A stretch of DNA of 64,000 nucleotides from Thermoanaerobacteraceae bacterium (GTDB lineage: Bacteria; Bacillota; JADQBR01): assembly GCA_017656305.1 (NCBI GenBank), contig JACDOG010000012.1, positions 1 to 64,000 on the forward strand. The letters run 5' to 3'. The position numbers and the translations under genes are program-made. Under the pieces are notes generated by a model. It was not told the origin of the DNA. It ran no database searches and saw only the letters and a program-made list of their open reading frames with translations. Positions 42,576 to 52,509 of the stretch are shown one piece after another (within the stretch, counting starts at the first letter, position 1; each line of letters opens with the position of its first letter).

Positions 42576-43979
42576 ATGGAAAACCTGCAGTATGCCTGCC
42601 TGATGCCGCATCCCCCCATTGTGGTGCCGGAGGTTGGCGGCCGAGAAACAGCCAAATGCCGACAAACCGCCGAGGGAATGACCCGGGTAGCGGAAAAACT
42701 GGTGGCAGGACGGCCGGATACTTTGGTGGTGATTACGCCTCACGGAACCGTGTTTCAAGACGGAATAGCTATTACGGCGGTAGACCAACTGCAGGGAAAC
42801 CTTGGTGCATTTCATGCACCTGATGTAAGCTTCAGCTATAAAAATGACCTTTCCTTTGTAAATGACCTGCAGGAGCACTGCCAATCACAGGGTATCACCA
42901 CTGCTTTGCTGGATGAACGGCTGGCCCGCCAATACCAGGTGGACACCGCCTTGGACCATGGTGTAATGGTACCCCTGTACTACATAAAGAAGGCGGGATT
43001 TAAAGGCTCCCTGGTGGTGGTAGCTATGGGCCTGCTGCCCAACGTGGAGCTGTATTCCTTTGGCATTGCCTTGCAGGAAACCATTGTTGGTGGTAATAAA
43101 AGAGTGGCCGTAGTGGCTAGCGGGGATATGTCCCACCGGTTGACGCCGGATGCACCGGCAGGCTTCAACCCACGCGGAAAGGAATTTGACGCCGCTATAC
43201 GCCAGGCGTTGGCGAGCGGAGATGTCTGGCGTGTCGTGAACATGCCGCGTGGCTTGGCAGAGGAAGCAGGGGAATGTGGCCTGCGCCCATTAATAATGCT
43301 CCTGGGCTGTCTTGACGGGTACCGGTTGCAGTCTGAGGTTGTTTCCTATGAAGGACCTTTTGGTGTCGGGTATTTGGTGGCGGAACTGATGCCCGAAGGA
43401 AACAAGGGTGATAGCTTGCTGGCTGCCTTCAAGGAACACCTGGACCGGGTAATGGCGGAAACCCGCAAAAACGAGCACGAAGTTGTGCGCCTGGCCCGGG
43501 AGGCACTGGAAGGTTTCGTGCGGCATGGCAAGGTTATTGAGCCGGATTACAGGCTGTCTGAAGAGTTACCGGACAGGGCAGGAGTGTTTGTTTCCCTAAA
43601 AAAACACGGCCAGTTACGTGGCTGCATCGGTACTACCCAGCCTACCCGTGATTCCCTGGCTGAAGAAGTGATGTATAACGCGCTAAGTGCCGGTCTGCGT
43701 GATCCTCGCTTTCCCCCGGTAACAGCCGAGGAATTGGACGAGATTACCTATTCGGTAGATATTCTGCACCCGCCGGAGAAGGTTGCGGATAAAAGTGAGC
43801 TGGACCCCAAGGAGTATGGTGTCATTGTCAGGGCCGGCAACCGGAGCGGATTGCTGCTGCCCAATTTAGAGGGCATTGATACTGTGGAAGAGCAGCTGAG
43901 CATTGCGTTGAAAAAAGCGGGAATTGATCCAGATGAAAATTATGAAATTGAGCGTTTTCGCGTAGACCGATATTATTAA
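42576..43979 (+). CDS. amrB-amrA: fused AmmeMemoRadiSam protein B (Memo) and protein A (AMMECR1)
   Basis: A 467-residue two-domain protein. Residues 1 to about 270 are a Memo-like domain related to class III extradiol dioxygenases, with His-bearing motifs (MPHPPIVVPE, TPHG, SGDMSHRL). Residues from about 290 are an AMMECR1 domain with the diagnostic LRGCIGT (HGQLRGCIGTTQP). In other genomes the two are often separate genes next to a radical SAM gene, which follows here after 15 bases. The biochemical role of the set is not known to me. AAGGGAGGG precedes the ATG. Confidence 0.92.
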   Translation: MENLQYACLMPHPPIVVPEVGGRETAKCRQTAEGMTRVAEKLVAGRPDTLVVITPHGTVFQDGIAITAVDQLQGNLGAFHAPDVSFSYKNDLSFVNDLQEHCQSQGITTALLDERLARQYQVDTALDHGVMVPLYYIKKAGFKGSLVVVAMGLLPNVELYSFGIALQETIVGGNKRVAVVASGDMSHRLTPDAPAGFNPRGKEFDAAIRQALASGDVWRVVNMPRGLAEEAGECGLRPLIMLLGCLDGYRLQSEVVSYEGPFGVGYLVAELMPEGNKGDSLLAAFKEHLDRVMAETRKNEHEVVRLAREALEGFVRHGKVIEPDYRLSEELPDRAGVFVSLKKHGQLRGCIGTTQPTRDSLAEEVMYNALSAGLRDPRFPPVTAEELDEITYSVDILHPPEKVADKSELDPKEYGVIVRAGNRSGLLLPNLEGIDTVEEQLSIALKKAGIDPDENYEIERFRVDRYY

Positions 43980-43994
43980 AGAAGTGATGGCAAA

Positions 43995-44990
43995 ATGACT
44001 GAAGCAAGCTTTTTTGAAAGAGTGGAAGATAATAAGGTCCGCTGCCTGCTATGTCCTCACCAGTGTGTTATAGCTGAAGACAGGACCGGCATATGCCGGG
44101 TGCGGCGCAACCAGGCGGGTATCTTGTACGCGGAAACATATGGTCGCTGTGCTTCTTTCGCGCTGGACCCTATTGAGAAAAAGCCGCTGTATCATTTTTA
44201 CCCCGGTAGCCACATCCTGTCCATCGGTACCAGGGGGTGTAATCTGAAGTGCCGCTTTTGTCAAAACTATCTGCTGGCACACGGAGAACCCCAAACCGAT
44301 TACGTGACGCCGCAAGACCTGGTGACGATGGTCAAGGAAAAGGTGGCGGGAAGCATTGGTATAGCATATACCTACAATGAACCTCTTATCTGGTTTGAGT
44401 ATTTATTGGAAACCGCCACCTATGCTAAAAAACAGGGCCTGAAAAACGTGATTGTCAGCAACGGGTTTGTTAATGAAAAGCCGCTGGAGGAATTGCTGCC
44501 GGTTATTGATGCCTTTAATATCGACTTGAAGGCATTTACCGAAGATTTTTATCAGCGGCTGACGGGCGGTGAGTTGGAACCGGTGAAGAACACCATTGTT
44601 AAGGCAGCAAAAAGCGGCTGTCATGTTGAGGTCACCATGCTGCTGGTAACGGGGGAAAATGATAGCCGGGAGGAGGTGGCCGCACTGGCCCACTGGCTGG
44701 CGGAAGAGGTGGGAAAAGATACTCCGCTGCATCTATCCAGGTATTTTCCTAACTATAAAATGACTGCACCGCCCACGCCGCTGGAAACAATGGAGCAGGC
44801 CCATGAAACTGCACGCCAGGAGTTGCATTACGTCTACCTGGGCAATGTCCCGGAGTTGACTAAGAGTGATACTTTCTGCCCGCACTGCGGTAGTCTGGTA
44901 ATATCACGCCGCTGGGGAAGTGTAAGGATAGAAAATCTTCGGGGGAACCGGTGCCAGGTGTGCGGCGCAGTGTTAAATATTATCAGGTAG
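43995..44990 (+). CDS. amrS: AmmeMemoRadiSam radical SAM enzyme
   Basis: A 331-residue radical SAM protein. The cluster cysteines C82, C86 and C89 are in RGCNLKCRFCQN. Extra cysteine pairs lie at the N-terminus (CLLCPHQC) and the C-terminus (CPHCG and CQVCG, a zinc ribbon). It resembles the pyruvate formate-lyase activase group. Coupling with the Memo-AMMECR1 fusion implies one pathway, perhaps modification of a protein or small molecule; the substrate is unknown. Confidence 0.92.
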   Translation: MTEASFFERVEDNKVRCLLCPHQCVIAEDRTGICRVRRNQAGILYAETYGRCASFALDPIEKKPLYHFYPGSHILSIGTRGCNLKCRFCQNYLLAHGEPQTDYVTPQDLVTMVKEKVAGSIGIAYTYNEPLIWFEYLLETATYAKKQGLKNVIVSNGFVNEKPLEELLPVIDAFNIDLKAFTEDFYQRLTGGELEPVKNTIVKAAKSGCHVEVTMLLVTGENDSREEVAALAHWLAEEVGKDTPLHLSRYFPNYKMTAPPTPLETMEQAHETARQELHYVYLGNVPELTKSDTFCPHCGSLVISRRWGSVRIENLRGNRCQVCGAVLNIIR

Positions 44991-45055
44991 ACGTGAAAAT
45001 CAGGATTATAAAAATTAAATCCAGTGTAAATTCCGTACAAAGGAGTGGATGTTTC

Positions 45056-46012
45056 TTGGATAAACTGCTACAAGCTGCGGAAAATGTTTTAAAGTCATGT
45101 ATGGGAGTAAAACAGGGTGAAAGTGTGCTGGTAGTTGTGGATACGCCGCAACTGGAACTGGGGCGAGCCTTTTTTGCCATGGCCAGGGAATTAAAAACAG
45201 AAGCCCAGCTGGTGGAATTTTTACCGCGTGACAATCACGGGGTGGAGCCGCCTCAAGCTGTAGCCATGGCCATGCAGGCTGCGGACGTGGTGCTCATGCC
45301 CACTTCCAAGTCCTTGTCCCATACCCAGGCCCGGAAAGATGCCAATGCCAAAGGGGCCCGGGTGGCGTCACTGCCGGGCATTACAAGAGAGATGATGGAA
45401 CGGACGCTGCTCGGCAATTATGGTGAAATAGCAGAGCGCAGTAGAAAGGTGCAGGAACTGTTAAACAAAGGCAAGCGGGTAGAACTTACCTCCGAAGGTG
45501 GCACGGAGATTGAGATGTCCATCGAAGGCAGAACCGGTGTTGCCGATACCGGTCAGCTCACCGAACCGGGGACTTTTGGGAATTTACCGGCAGGAGAAGC
45601 ATACATTGCCCCCGTGGAAGGCACTGCGCAGGGTACGGTAGTTATTGACGGGGCCATGTCCGGTGTGGGAACAGTCTCACAACCCATAACCATTAAAATA
45701 GAAAACGGTGTAGCGGTGCAGTTTTCCGGTGGTGAAGAGGCGGAGAAACTGGAAAGCCTGGTAGACAAGCATGGTGAGAAAGCACGGCATGTGGCCGAGC
45801 TGGGCATTGGCACCAATGATTTGGCAAAACTGACCGGGTTAGTGCTTGAGGATGAAAAGGTGCTGGGGACGGTCCACCTGGCTTTGGGAGATAACCATAC
45901 CTTTGGCGGCAATATTGTGGTACCCAGCCACCTGGACGGGATGATTCTCAAACCAACATTAAAAATAGACGGGCAGGTAATTTTGGAAAAAGGGATTCTG
46001 GTAATTGACTAA
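45056..46012 (+). CDS. M29-family aminopeptidase-like metalloprotein
   Basis: A 318-residue protein of the aminopeptidase T/AmpS group. The ligand pattern of the family is visible: Glu in AGEAYIAPVEG, Glu in VAELGIGTN, His in TVHLALGDN and His-x-Asp in PSHLDGM. It is shorter than classic M29 enzymes (about 410). TTG 45056 is taken because AAGGAGTGG lies eight bases before it; the frame opens at 44951 inside amrS, but that part has no family likeness. Substrate unknown. Confidence 0.8.
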   Translation: MDKLLQAAENVLKSCMGVKQGESVLVVVDTPQLELGRAFFAMARELKTEAQLVEFLPRDNHGVEPPQAVAMAMQAADVVLMPTSKSLSHTQARKDANAKGARVASLPGITREMMERTLLGNYGEIAERSRKVQELLNKGKRVELTSEGGTEIEMSIEGRTGVADTGQLTEPGTFGNLPAGEAYIAPVEGTAQGTVVIDGAMSGVGTVSQPITIKIENGVAVQFSGGEEAEKLESLVDKHGEKARHVAELGIGTNDLAKLTGLVLEDEKVLGTVHLALGDNHTFGGNIVVPSHLDGMILKPTLKIDGQVILEKGILVID

Positions 46013-46040
46013 TTTCGACAGGCCAGCAGGTTTTTTGGGC

Positions 46041-46061
46041 CAGAATATAGAAGTTAGGCAA
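46041..46061 (+). repeat. dispersed intergenic repeat, copy C (short)
   Basis: CAGAATATAGAAGTTAGGCA resembles part of the left arm of copy A. Only about 20 bases are kept. Confidence 0.4.
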
Positions 46062-46075
46062 AGAGGTGAAGCGTA

Positions 46076-46495
46076 ATGAAACGTATCTTACAATTAATTG
46101 CAATTATTGGGGTTTTTGGGGCGTTAATGCTGTTTAATCGCTATGCAGCCGATTTGGGTGCCAGTGCACAGGTGTCCGTAACCAATTACTTTGTGCAGCG
46201 GGCAGTAATGGCTTTGTGGTTGGCTCTGGCCGGATTTTTGGTTGAGCTGCCGCGCATTTTTGACAGTTTTTCCGAGCCGGGAACACGACTGCATATTGAT
46301 ATACCCGTACTGGTAATTTACGGCTTGCCCTCCTTATTTTTGGCGCTGCTTCCGGTAGTGGTCGCCACTTTCCGGATACCGATGCCGTACTGGTTGGTTT
46401 TGCCCAATGCACTACCTGCCGAGGTTGTTGGTGGCTTTCTCTTCGGCATAGCTGTGGGTAAAGCCATCACCAGGGAGGAATACCGGGTATTTTAA
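46076..46495 (+). CDS. small membrane protein of unknown function
   Basis: A 139-residue protein with about four membrane spans (near residues 4-22, 43-61, 78-100 and 114-133). I see no known motif. AAGAGGTG precedes the ATG. It stands between the M29 gene and the arg terminator and may be read with the former. Confidence 0.7.
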   Translation: MKRILQLIAIIGVFGALMLFNRYAADLGASAQVSVTNYFVQRAVMALWLALAGFLVELPRIFDSFSEPGTRLHIDIPVLVIYGLPSLFLALLPVVVATFRIPMPYWLVLPNALPAEVVGGFLFGIAVGKAITREEYRVF

Positions 46496-46666
46496 TTTTA
46501 TCCTGACGGTGCCGTTTGGGACATTTACTGCCGTATTTAAAAGGAATGGCCAGTATGTCCAGTTGGCAGGTACCGTCCTTTTGATGCTGGCAGTTTCCGT
46601 CACAAATAATCTCAGGCATCTGGATTCACCTCTTTGTCTGTAGTATAACCGCATCAGCCACAAACT

Positions 46667-46694
46667 ATCTCCGGAAACTATCCGGAGATTTTTT
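46667..46694 (+). terminator. terminator before the arginine operon
   Basis: ATCTCCGGA (46667-46675) pairs with TCCGGAGAT (46681-46689) and is followed by T residues to 46694. It separates the membrane gene from argC. Confidence 0.85.
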
Positions 46695-46704
46695 GTATAC
46701 ACTC

Positions 46705-46733
46705 TTGAATAGTTATGCATAAGAATGTATAAT
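46705..46733 (+). promoter_or_regulatory. argC promoter with overlapping ARG box (ArgR operator)
   Basis: TTGAAT (46705-46710), 17-base spacer and perfect TATAAT (46728-46733). TGAATAGTTATGCA (46706-46719) matches the ARG box TGAAT-4-ATTCA with one mismatch and lies over the -35 box and spacer; a poorer half-repeat TGCATAAGAATGTA follows at 46716-46729. Arginine-bound ArgR/AhrC would block polymerase. argR is not in the window. Confidence 0.7.
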
Positions 46734-46772
46734 TATAAACAATTGCAAATCTTGGGTATACGGGTGATTGAT

Positions 46773-47804
46773 ATGAAAGTTGGTATTATTGGTGCAACCG
46801 GCTATACCGGCCTGCAGCTTGTACAGCTCCTGGTACGGCACGAACATGCAGAGCTGGTGCTGGCAACTTCGCAAAGCTATACCGGAAAAAAACTGGCTGC
46901 AGTCTACCCGCACCTTGCGGGCGTGGAGGTGCATTTGGAAACCTATGAACCGGAATTACTGGACCGCTGCGAATACTTGTTTATTGCCCTGCCGCACGGG
47001 TTATCCGGTCCCGTTGTAGCGGAAGCCAGGGCACGGGGAGTTAAGGTTATTGATTTGGGTGCGGATTTTCGGTTGGATGAAGCTGAGGTGTACCGGCAGT
47101 GGTACGGTAGTGCACACAGTCATCCGGAGCTGCTGGCAGAAGGTGTTTACGGGCTGCCGGAGGTAAACCGGGATAAAATCAGGACCGCGTGCCTGGTGGC
47201 AAACCCCGGGTGTTATCCTACCAGCGCGTTGCTGGCGCTGGCACCGCTGGCGGGCCAACATTTCTGCAAGATGGACACCCTGATCATTGATTCCAAGTCT
47301 GGCGTTTCGGGTGCCGGGAGAAAACTATCCCTCAATACTCATTTCAGTGAAGTAAACGAATCTTTTTCCGCTTACGGTGTTGCTGGCCACAGGCATACGC
47401 CGGAAATTGAACAGGAACTGAGCAAGCTTTTTGGCGAAACGGTGACGGTGAGTTTTACTCCCCATCTTGTCCCCATGACCAGGGGAATGCTGACAACCAT
47501 TTACGTTTCCCTGGTGGATAACATCAGCGAGGACCGGGTTCGCAGGCTGTACCAGGAATATTACCAGGATGAACCCTTTGTGACCTTACTGGACCCCGGA
47601 CAGTGGCCGCAAACCAAGTACTGCTACGGCTCAAACAAGTGTTTTATCAATCTTACTGTGGACGGGCGGACAAACCGGCTGGTAATTGTTAGCTGCATCG
47701 ACAACTTGATGAAAGGCGCGTCAGGCCAAGCAGTACAAAACTTCAATATCATGGCCGGCCTCCCGGAGGAGACGGGTTTAGCGAACGTGGGAATTTTACC
47801 GTAA
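46773..47804 (+). CDS. argC: N-acetyl-gamma-glutamyl-phosphate reductase
   Basis: A 343-residue NADPH enzyme, third step of arginine synthesis. The nucleotide-binding GIIGATGYTG starts the protein and the active Cys147 is in NPGCYPTS. ATG 46773 follows GGGTGA; the longer frame from 46725 would begin inside the -10 box and is rejected. First gene of the arginine operon. Confidence 0.97.
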   Translation: MKVGIIGATGYTGLQLVQLLVRHEHAELVLATSQSYTGKKLAAVYPHLAGVEVHLETYEPELLDRCEYLFIALPHGLSGPVVAEARARGVKVIDLGADFRLDEAEVYRQWYGSAHSHPELLAEGVYGLPEVNRDKIRTACLVANPGCYPTSALLALAPLAGQHFCKMDTLIIDSKSGVSGAGRKLSLNTHFSEVNESFSAYGVAGHRHTPEIEQELSKLFGETVTVSFTPHLVPMTRGMLTTIYVSLVDNISEDRVRRLYQEYYQDEPFVTLLDPGQWPQTKYCYGSNKCFINLTVDGRTNRLVIVSCIDNLMKGASGQAVQNFNIMAGLPEETGLANVGILP

Positions 47805-47807
47805 GGG

Positions 47808-47937
47808 TATTAGGAGTCAGAAAAAAATAAGAAGACGAAGTCAGAAGACAGAATACCAGAATGGTTCTGTTTGGTAACAAGGGGTGTATTAAGGTGTTTG
47901 AAAATCTGGCTCAAGAATCCTGAATTCTGTACTTTAA
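47808..47937 (+). repeat. dispersed intergenic hairpin repeat, copy D
   Basis: Left arm TTAGGAGTCAGA ... GAAGTCAGAAGACAGAA, right arm AATCCTGAATTCTGTACTTTA (47917-47937 area), filling the argC-argJ gap. Confidence 0.6.
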
Positions 47938-47951
47938 GGGAGGAACCCAAA

Positions 47952-49175
47952 ATGTTGTTTGAGCTAAAAGAGATACCGGGTGGAATAACTGCAGTTTCCG
48001 GTTTTAAGGCTGCGGGAGTTGCTGCGGGAATAAAAAAAACTAAAAAAGATGTGGCGCTGGTTTTTAGTGAATATCCGGCCAAAGCGGCGGCTGTTTATAC
48101 AAAGAATAAAGTGAAGGCAGCGCCCCTTTTGGTAAATATCCAGAACCTGACTGAAGGTGAAGCCAGGGCCATAGTGGTCAACAGCGGTAATGCCAATGCC
48201 TGTACCGGGGAACAGGGACTGAAGGATGCCTGGGAAATGGTCGCTTTAACTGCCCGGTTGTTAGGTTTAAAGTCTCACCAGGTTATTGTGGCCTCTACGG
48301 GTGTTATCGGGGTAAACCTTCCCATGGATAGAGTGCGCCAAGGCATCAAAAGCTGCGTGGAGCGGCTTTCGGAACACGGCGGTACGGATGCTGCGGAAGC
48401 AATTATGACAACGGATACCTACCCCAAAGAATATGCCGTTGCAGCGGAACTGGGCGGCAAAAAGGTTGTGGTGGGAGGCATGGCCAAAGGCTCGGGGATG
48501 ATTAATCCCAATATGGCTACTATGCTGGGCTTTTTGGCTACTGACGTAAATATATCGAAAAAAATGCTTGATTTGGCGCTTGCCCAGGTGGTAAACGAAA
48601 CCTTCAATATGATCACGGTGGACGGTGACACCAGTACCAATGACATGGTTGCGGTGTTGGCTACGGGAACTGCCAATAACCCGGTAATTGAAGAAATGAA
48701 TGACGACTACGAGAAGTTTGTGGCACTGTTAAAGCACGTGGCTGCTTACCTGGCCAGAGAGATTGCACGGGATGGAGAAGGGGCCACCAAATTGCTGACA
48801 ATTAGGGTGACAAACGCCTATACTCTTCATGACGCCCGGCAGGCGGCTTTAGCTGTGGCCAATTCCAACCTGGTTAAGACTGCGTTTTTTGGAGAAGATG
48901 CCAACTGGGGCCGTATTTTTACAGCGGTGGGCTATTCCGGTGCTGAGTTCGATCCGGGTAAGGTAGATATCTGGCTGGAAAGTAACGCCGGCAAAGAACA
49001 GGTACTGCGTAAGGGGACAGGGCTGGCGTTTGATGAGGACAGGGCCGCAGCTATCCTGGCTGAAAAGGAAATTACTGTCTGGATAGATTTAAATGTTGGC
49101 GATAAGGATGCCACGGCGTGGACTTGTGATTTTTCCTACGATTATGTGAAAATCAATGCGGATTACAGAACGTAA
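47952..49175 (+). CDS. argJ: glutamate N-acetyltransferase / amino-acid N-acetyltransferase
   Basis: A 407-residue enzyme that recycles acetyl groups from N-acetylornithine to glutamate. It cleaves itself before Thr190 in MATMLGF to give alpha and beta chains; the motif is intact. ATG 47952 is eight bases after GGGAGG. No argA is seen, in keeping with ArgJ also making N-acetylglutamate from acetyl-CoA, though sequence alone does not prove that. Confidence 0.96.
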   Translation: MLFELKEIPGGITAVSGFKAAGVAAGIKKTKKDVALVFSEYPAKAAAVYTKNKVKAAPLLVNIQNLTEGEARAIVVNSGNANACTGEQGLKDAWEMVALTARLLGLKSHQVIVASTGVIGVNLPMDRVRQGIKSCVERLSEHGGTDAAEAIMTTDTYPKEYAVAAELGGKKVVVGGMAKGSGMINPNMATMLGFLATDVNISKKMLDLALAQVVNETFNMITVDGDTSTNDMVAVLATGTANNPVIEEMNDDYEKFVALLKHVAAYLAREIARDGEGATKLLTIRVTNAYTLHDARQAALAVANSNLVKTAFFGEDANWGRIFTAVGYSGAEFDPGKVDIWLESNAGKEQVLRKGTGLAFDEDRAAAILAEKEITVWIDLNVGDKDATAWTCDFSYDYVKINADYRT

Positions 49176-50105
<930 letters not shown>

Positions 50106-50110
50106 GTGCT

Positions 50111-51304
50111 ATGACAAATGAACAGCTGATTATAGAAGGCAAAAAATATGTGATGAATACTTATAACCGCCTGCCCATAGCCCTGGTAAAAGGTGAAGGA
50201 GCATGGGTTTGGGATGCCGACGGCAATAAATACCTGGATTTTGTCGGCGGCCTGGCGGTTAATTCCCTGGGACACTGCCACCCCAAGGTCAGTGATGCAG
50301 TTGCGCTGCAGGCCAGGGAGTTGCTGCACTGTTCCAACCTGTACTGGATCAAACCCCAGGTGGAGCTGGCCAGGATTCTCGTGGAAAAGTCGGGTCTAGA
50401 TAAGGCGTTTTTCTGCAACAGCGGTGCAGAAGCCAATGAAGCGGCCATCAAACTGGCGCGCAAGTACGCCAAAATTCATTACGGTCCGGAAAAGTTTGAA
50501 ATTATCACCATGAAACGTTCCTTTCACGGGCGCACCCTGGCCACACTGACTGCCACCGGCCAGGAGAAATTTCACAAGGGGTTTGCACCGCTGCCTGAAG
50601 GGTTTAAATACGTGCCGTTTAACGATATCGAAGCACTAAAAGCAGCTGTTTCTCCCAACACCTGCGCCGTGCTGCTGGAACCGGTGCAGGGCGAAGGTGG
50701 CGTCTATGTGGCAGAACAGGAATACCTGCAACAGGTTAAGGAACTCTGCGAGGCCAACGGTATGCTGCTGATATTTGACGAAGTACAGTGCGGCTTAGGG
50801 CGTACCGGCAGGTGGTTTGCCTACCAACATTACGGAGTAAAGCCCCACATCCTTTCGCTGGCCAAAGCGCTGGGCGGCGGTGTAGCTATTGGTGCCATGC
50901 TGGCCCGGGAGGAAGTGGCCAGTGGCTTTCAGCCGGGCGACCACGCTTCTACCTTCGGTGGCAACCCGCTGGCCTGTGCCGCCGGTGTGGCGGCAATGAC
51001 GGCCATGGACGAAGAACAGGTAATTACCAATGCCCGGGAAATGGGAAGTTACTTTATAAAAAAACTTGCAGCACTAGCAGCCAAATATCCGTTAATTAAG
51101 GAAATTCGCGGCAAGGGGCTGATGGTGGGTGTGCACCTCAACAGGCCCGGTGCGGGTATCGTGGATTACTGCAGGAAGCAGGGCTTATTGATTAATTGTG
51201 TCGGTAGAGATATCCTGCGTTTCTTGCCGCCGTTGAACATTACAGCTGAAGAAGTGGACTACTGCATTAGTATTTTGGAAGAGGCTATGGCAAGGGAGGG
51301 GTAA
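50111..51304 (+). CDS. argD: acetylornithine aminotransferase
   Basis: A 397-residue class III PLP enzyme. The PLP lysine is in SLAKALGGG, and the DEVQCGLGRTG strand is conserved. ATG 50111 is set by AAGGAGTG, six bases after the argB stop codon; GTG 50102 overlaps that site. Confidence 0.97.
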   Translation: MTNEQLIIEGKKYVMNTYNRLPIALVKGEGAWVWDADGNKYLDFVGGLAVNSLGHCHPKVSDAVALQARELLHCSNLYWIKPQVELARILVEKSGLDKAFFCNSGAEANEAAIKLARKYAKIHYGPEKFEIITMKRSFHGRTLATLTATGQEKFHKGFAPLPEGFKYVPFNDIEALKAAVSPNTCAVLLEPVQGEGGVYVAEQEYLQQVKELCEANGMLLIFDEVQCGLGRTGRWFAYQHYGVKPHILSLAKALGGGVAIGAMLAREEVASGFQPGDHASTFGGNPLACAAGVAAMTAMDEEQVITNAREMGSYFIKKLAALAAKYPLIKEIRGKGLMVGVHLNRPGAGIVDYCRKQGLLINCVGRDILRFLPPLNITAEEVDYCISILEEAMAREG

Positions 51305-52378
51305 GTGTTGAATGCAGTGTTGATTCTCGAGGATGGCAAGGTGTTTCGTGGTACCGGGTTTGGTGCCCGGGGAACCGTGTTTGGAGAAGTGGTTTTTAAT
51401 ACTGGTATGACCGGCTACCAGGAAGTACTTACCGACCCTTCCTATGCGGGCCAGATTGTGACCATGACTTACCCCCTGATTGGCAATTACGGAACCAACC
51501 GGGCAGACCAGGAATCCCGGGGGCCCCAAGTGCGCGGTTTTGTGGTCCGTGAAGCTTGCACCAAGCCCAATAACTGGCGGCATGAGCAGACTATTCATGA
51601 CTATCTGGCCAAACACAATATCGTAGGCATCAGCCAGGTGGATACCCGGGCTTTGACCCGGCACATTCGTTCCAAAGGGACTCTCAGGGGAGCCATATCC
51701 ACCGAACAGGATGTGGTGTCCAACCCGGAAAAGCTGCTGCCGCAGGTCAAGGAACTGGTTACTAACAGCCCGGAATTGGTACGCTCCGTTACCACAGGTA
51801 GGGTCTACCGTCTGGAAGGTACCGGTCCCAGGGTTGTGGTGATGGATTTCGGTATTAAACAGAACATTCTGAGGATGCTGCAGGCTCAGAACTGGGATGT
51901 GGTGGTGGTTCCCAGCCATACCGCTGCGGAGGAGATTTTAAGCTTCAATCCCCGGGGAGTATTTCTTTCAAACGGTCCCGGAGACCCCAAAGATGTGCCC
52001 GAGGCCATTGCTACGGTGAAGAAATTAATAGGCAGGCTGCCTCTAACCGGAATTTGCCTGGGCCATCAAATAATCGGCCTGGCGCTGGGGTGCGAGACAT
52101 TCAAGTTGAAATTCGGGCACCGGGGGTCAAACCACCCGGTAAAAGACCTGGCTAGGGACCGCACTTTCATTACCTCCCAAAATCACGGTTATGCCATTGA
52201 TGGCAGCAGTTTGCCCGCTGGAGTGGCGGTGACTCATAAAAACTTAAATGACGGTACGGTTGAGGGACTGAGAGTAAAGGACCAGCCCATTTTCAGTGTG
52301 CAGTACCACCCGGAAGCAGCCCCGGGACCTGAGGATTCTCGGTACTTGTTTGATGAGTTTACGCAAATGATGATGTGA
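51305..52378 (+). CDS. carA: carbamoyl-phosphate synthase, small subunit
   Basis: A 357-residue glutaminase subunit. The C-terminal GATase has the Cys nucleophile in GICLGHQIIG and the His-x-Glu pair in QYHPEA. GTG 51305 directly follows the argD stop; TTG 51308 is equally placed behind GGGAGGGG. Position in the arg cluster suggests an arginine-regulated enzyme. Confidence 0.96.
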   Translation: MLNAVLILEDGKVFRGTGFGARGTVFGEVVFNTGMTGYQEVLTDPSYAGQIVTMTYPLIGNYGTNRADQESRGPQVRGFVVREACTKPNNWRHEQTIHDYLAKHNIVGISQVDTRALTRHIRSKGTLRGAISTEQDVVSNPEKLLPQVKELVTNSPELVRSVTTGRVYRLEGTGPRVVVMDFGIKQNILRMLQAQNWDVVVVPSHTAAEEILSFNPRGVFLSNGPGDPKDVPEAIATVKKLIGRLPLTGICLGHQIIGLALGCETFKLKFGHRGSNHPVKDLARDRTFITSQNHGYAIDGSSLPAGVAVTHKNLNDGTVEGLRVKDQPIFSVQYHPEAAPGPEDSRYLFDEFTQMMM

Positions 52379-52455
52379 GAATTCAGAATGGATTGAGAAC
52401 TGCTTGGTTTGGTGTTTCATGCTTTTCATCCTGAATTCTGTATTCTGAATTATAA
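52377..52455 (+). repeat. dispersed intergenic hairpin repeat, copy E
   Basis: GAGAATTCAGAATGGATTGA on the left and CCTGAATTCTGTATTCTGAA on the right form an imperfect stem between carA and carB. The left arm overlaps the carA stop codon. Confidence 0.65.
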
Positions 52456-52509
52456 TAGTCTGTCTGCTGACCTGACAGGAATACCCCAAAGGTAATAGGA
52501 GTGATATTC

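Noticed and set aside
42323-42823. Open frame before and over the Memo-AMMECR1 gene, including ATG 42482 with a good AGGAGG before it
   Set aside because: Its C-terminal half is a shadow of the Memo domain in another frame; the first 30 codons after 42482 show no family. A short leader peptide cannot be excluded.
44951-45055. N-terminal extension of the M29-like protein from 44951
   Set aside because: It overlaps the end of amrS, has no ribosome site and does not resemble the family; TTG 45056 behind AAGGAGTGG is preferred.
46509-46643. Possible 44-residue protein from GTG 46509
   Set aside because: No ribosome site and no recognisable feature; kept as non-coding spacer.
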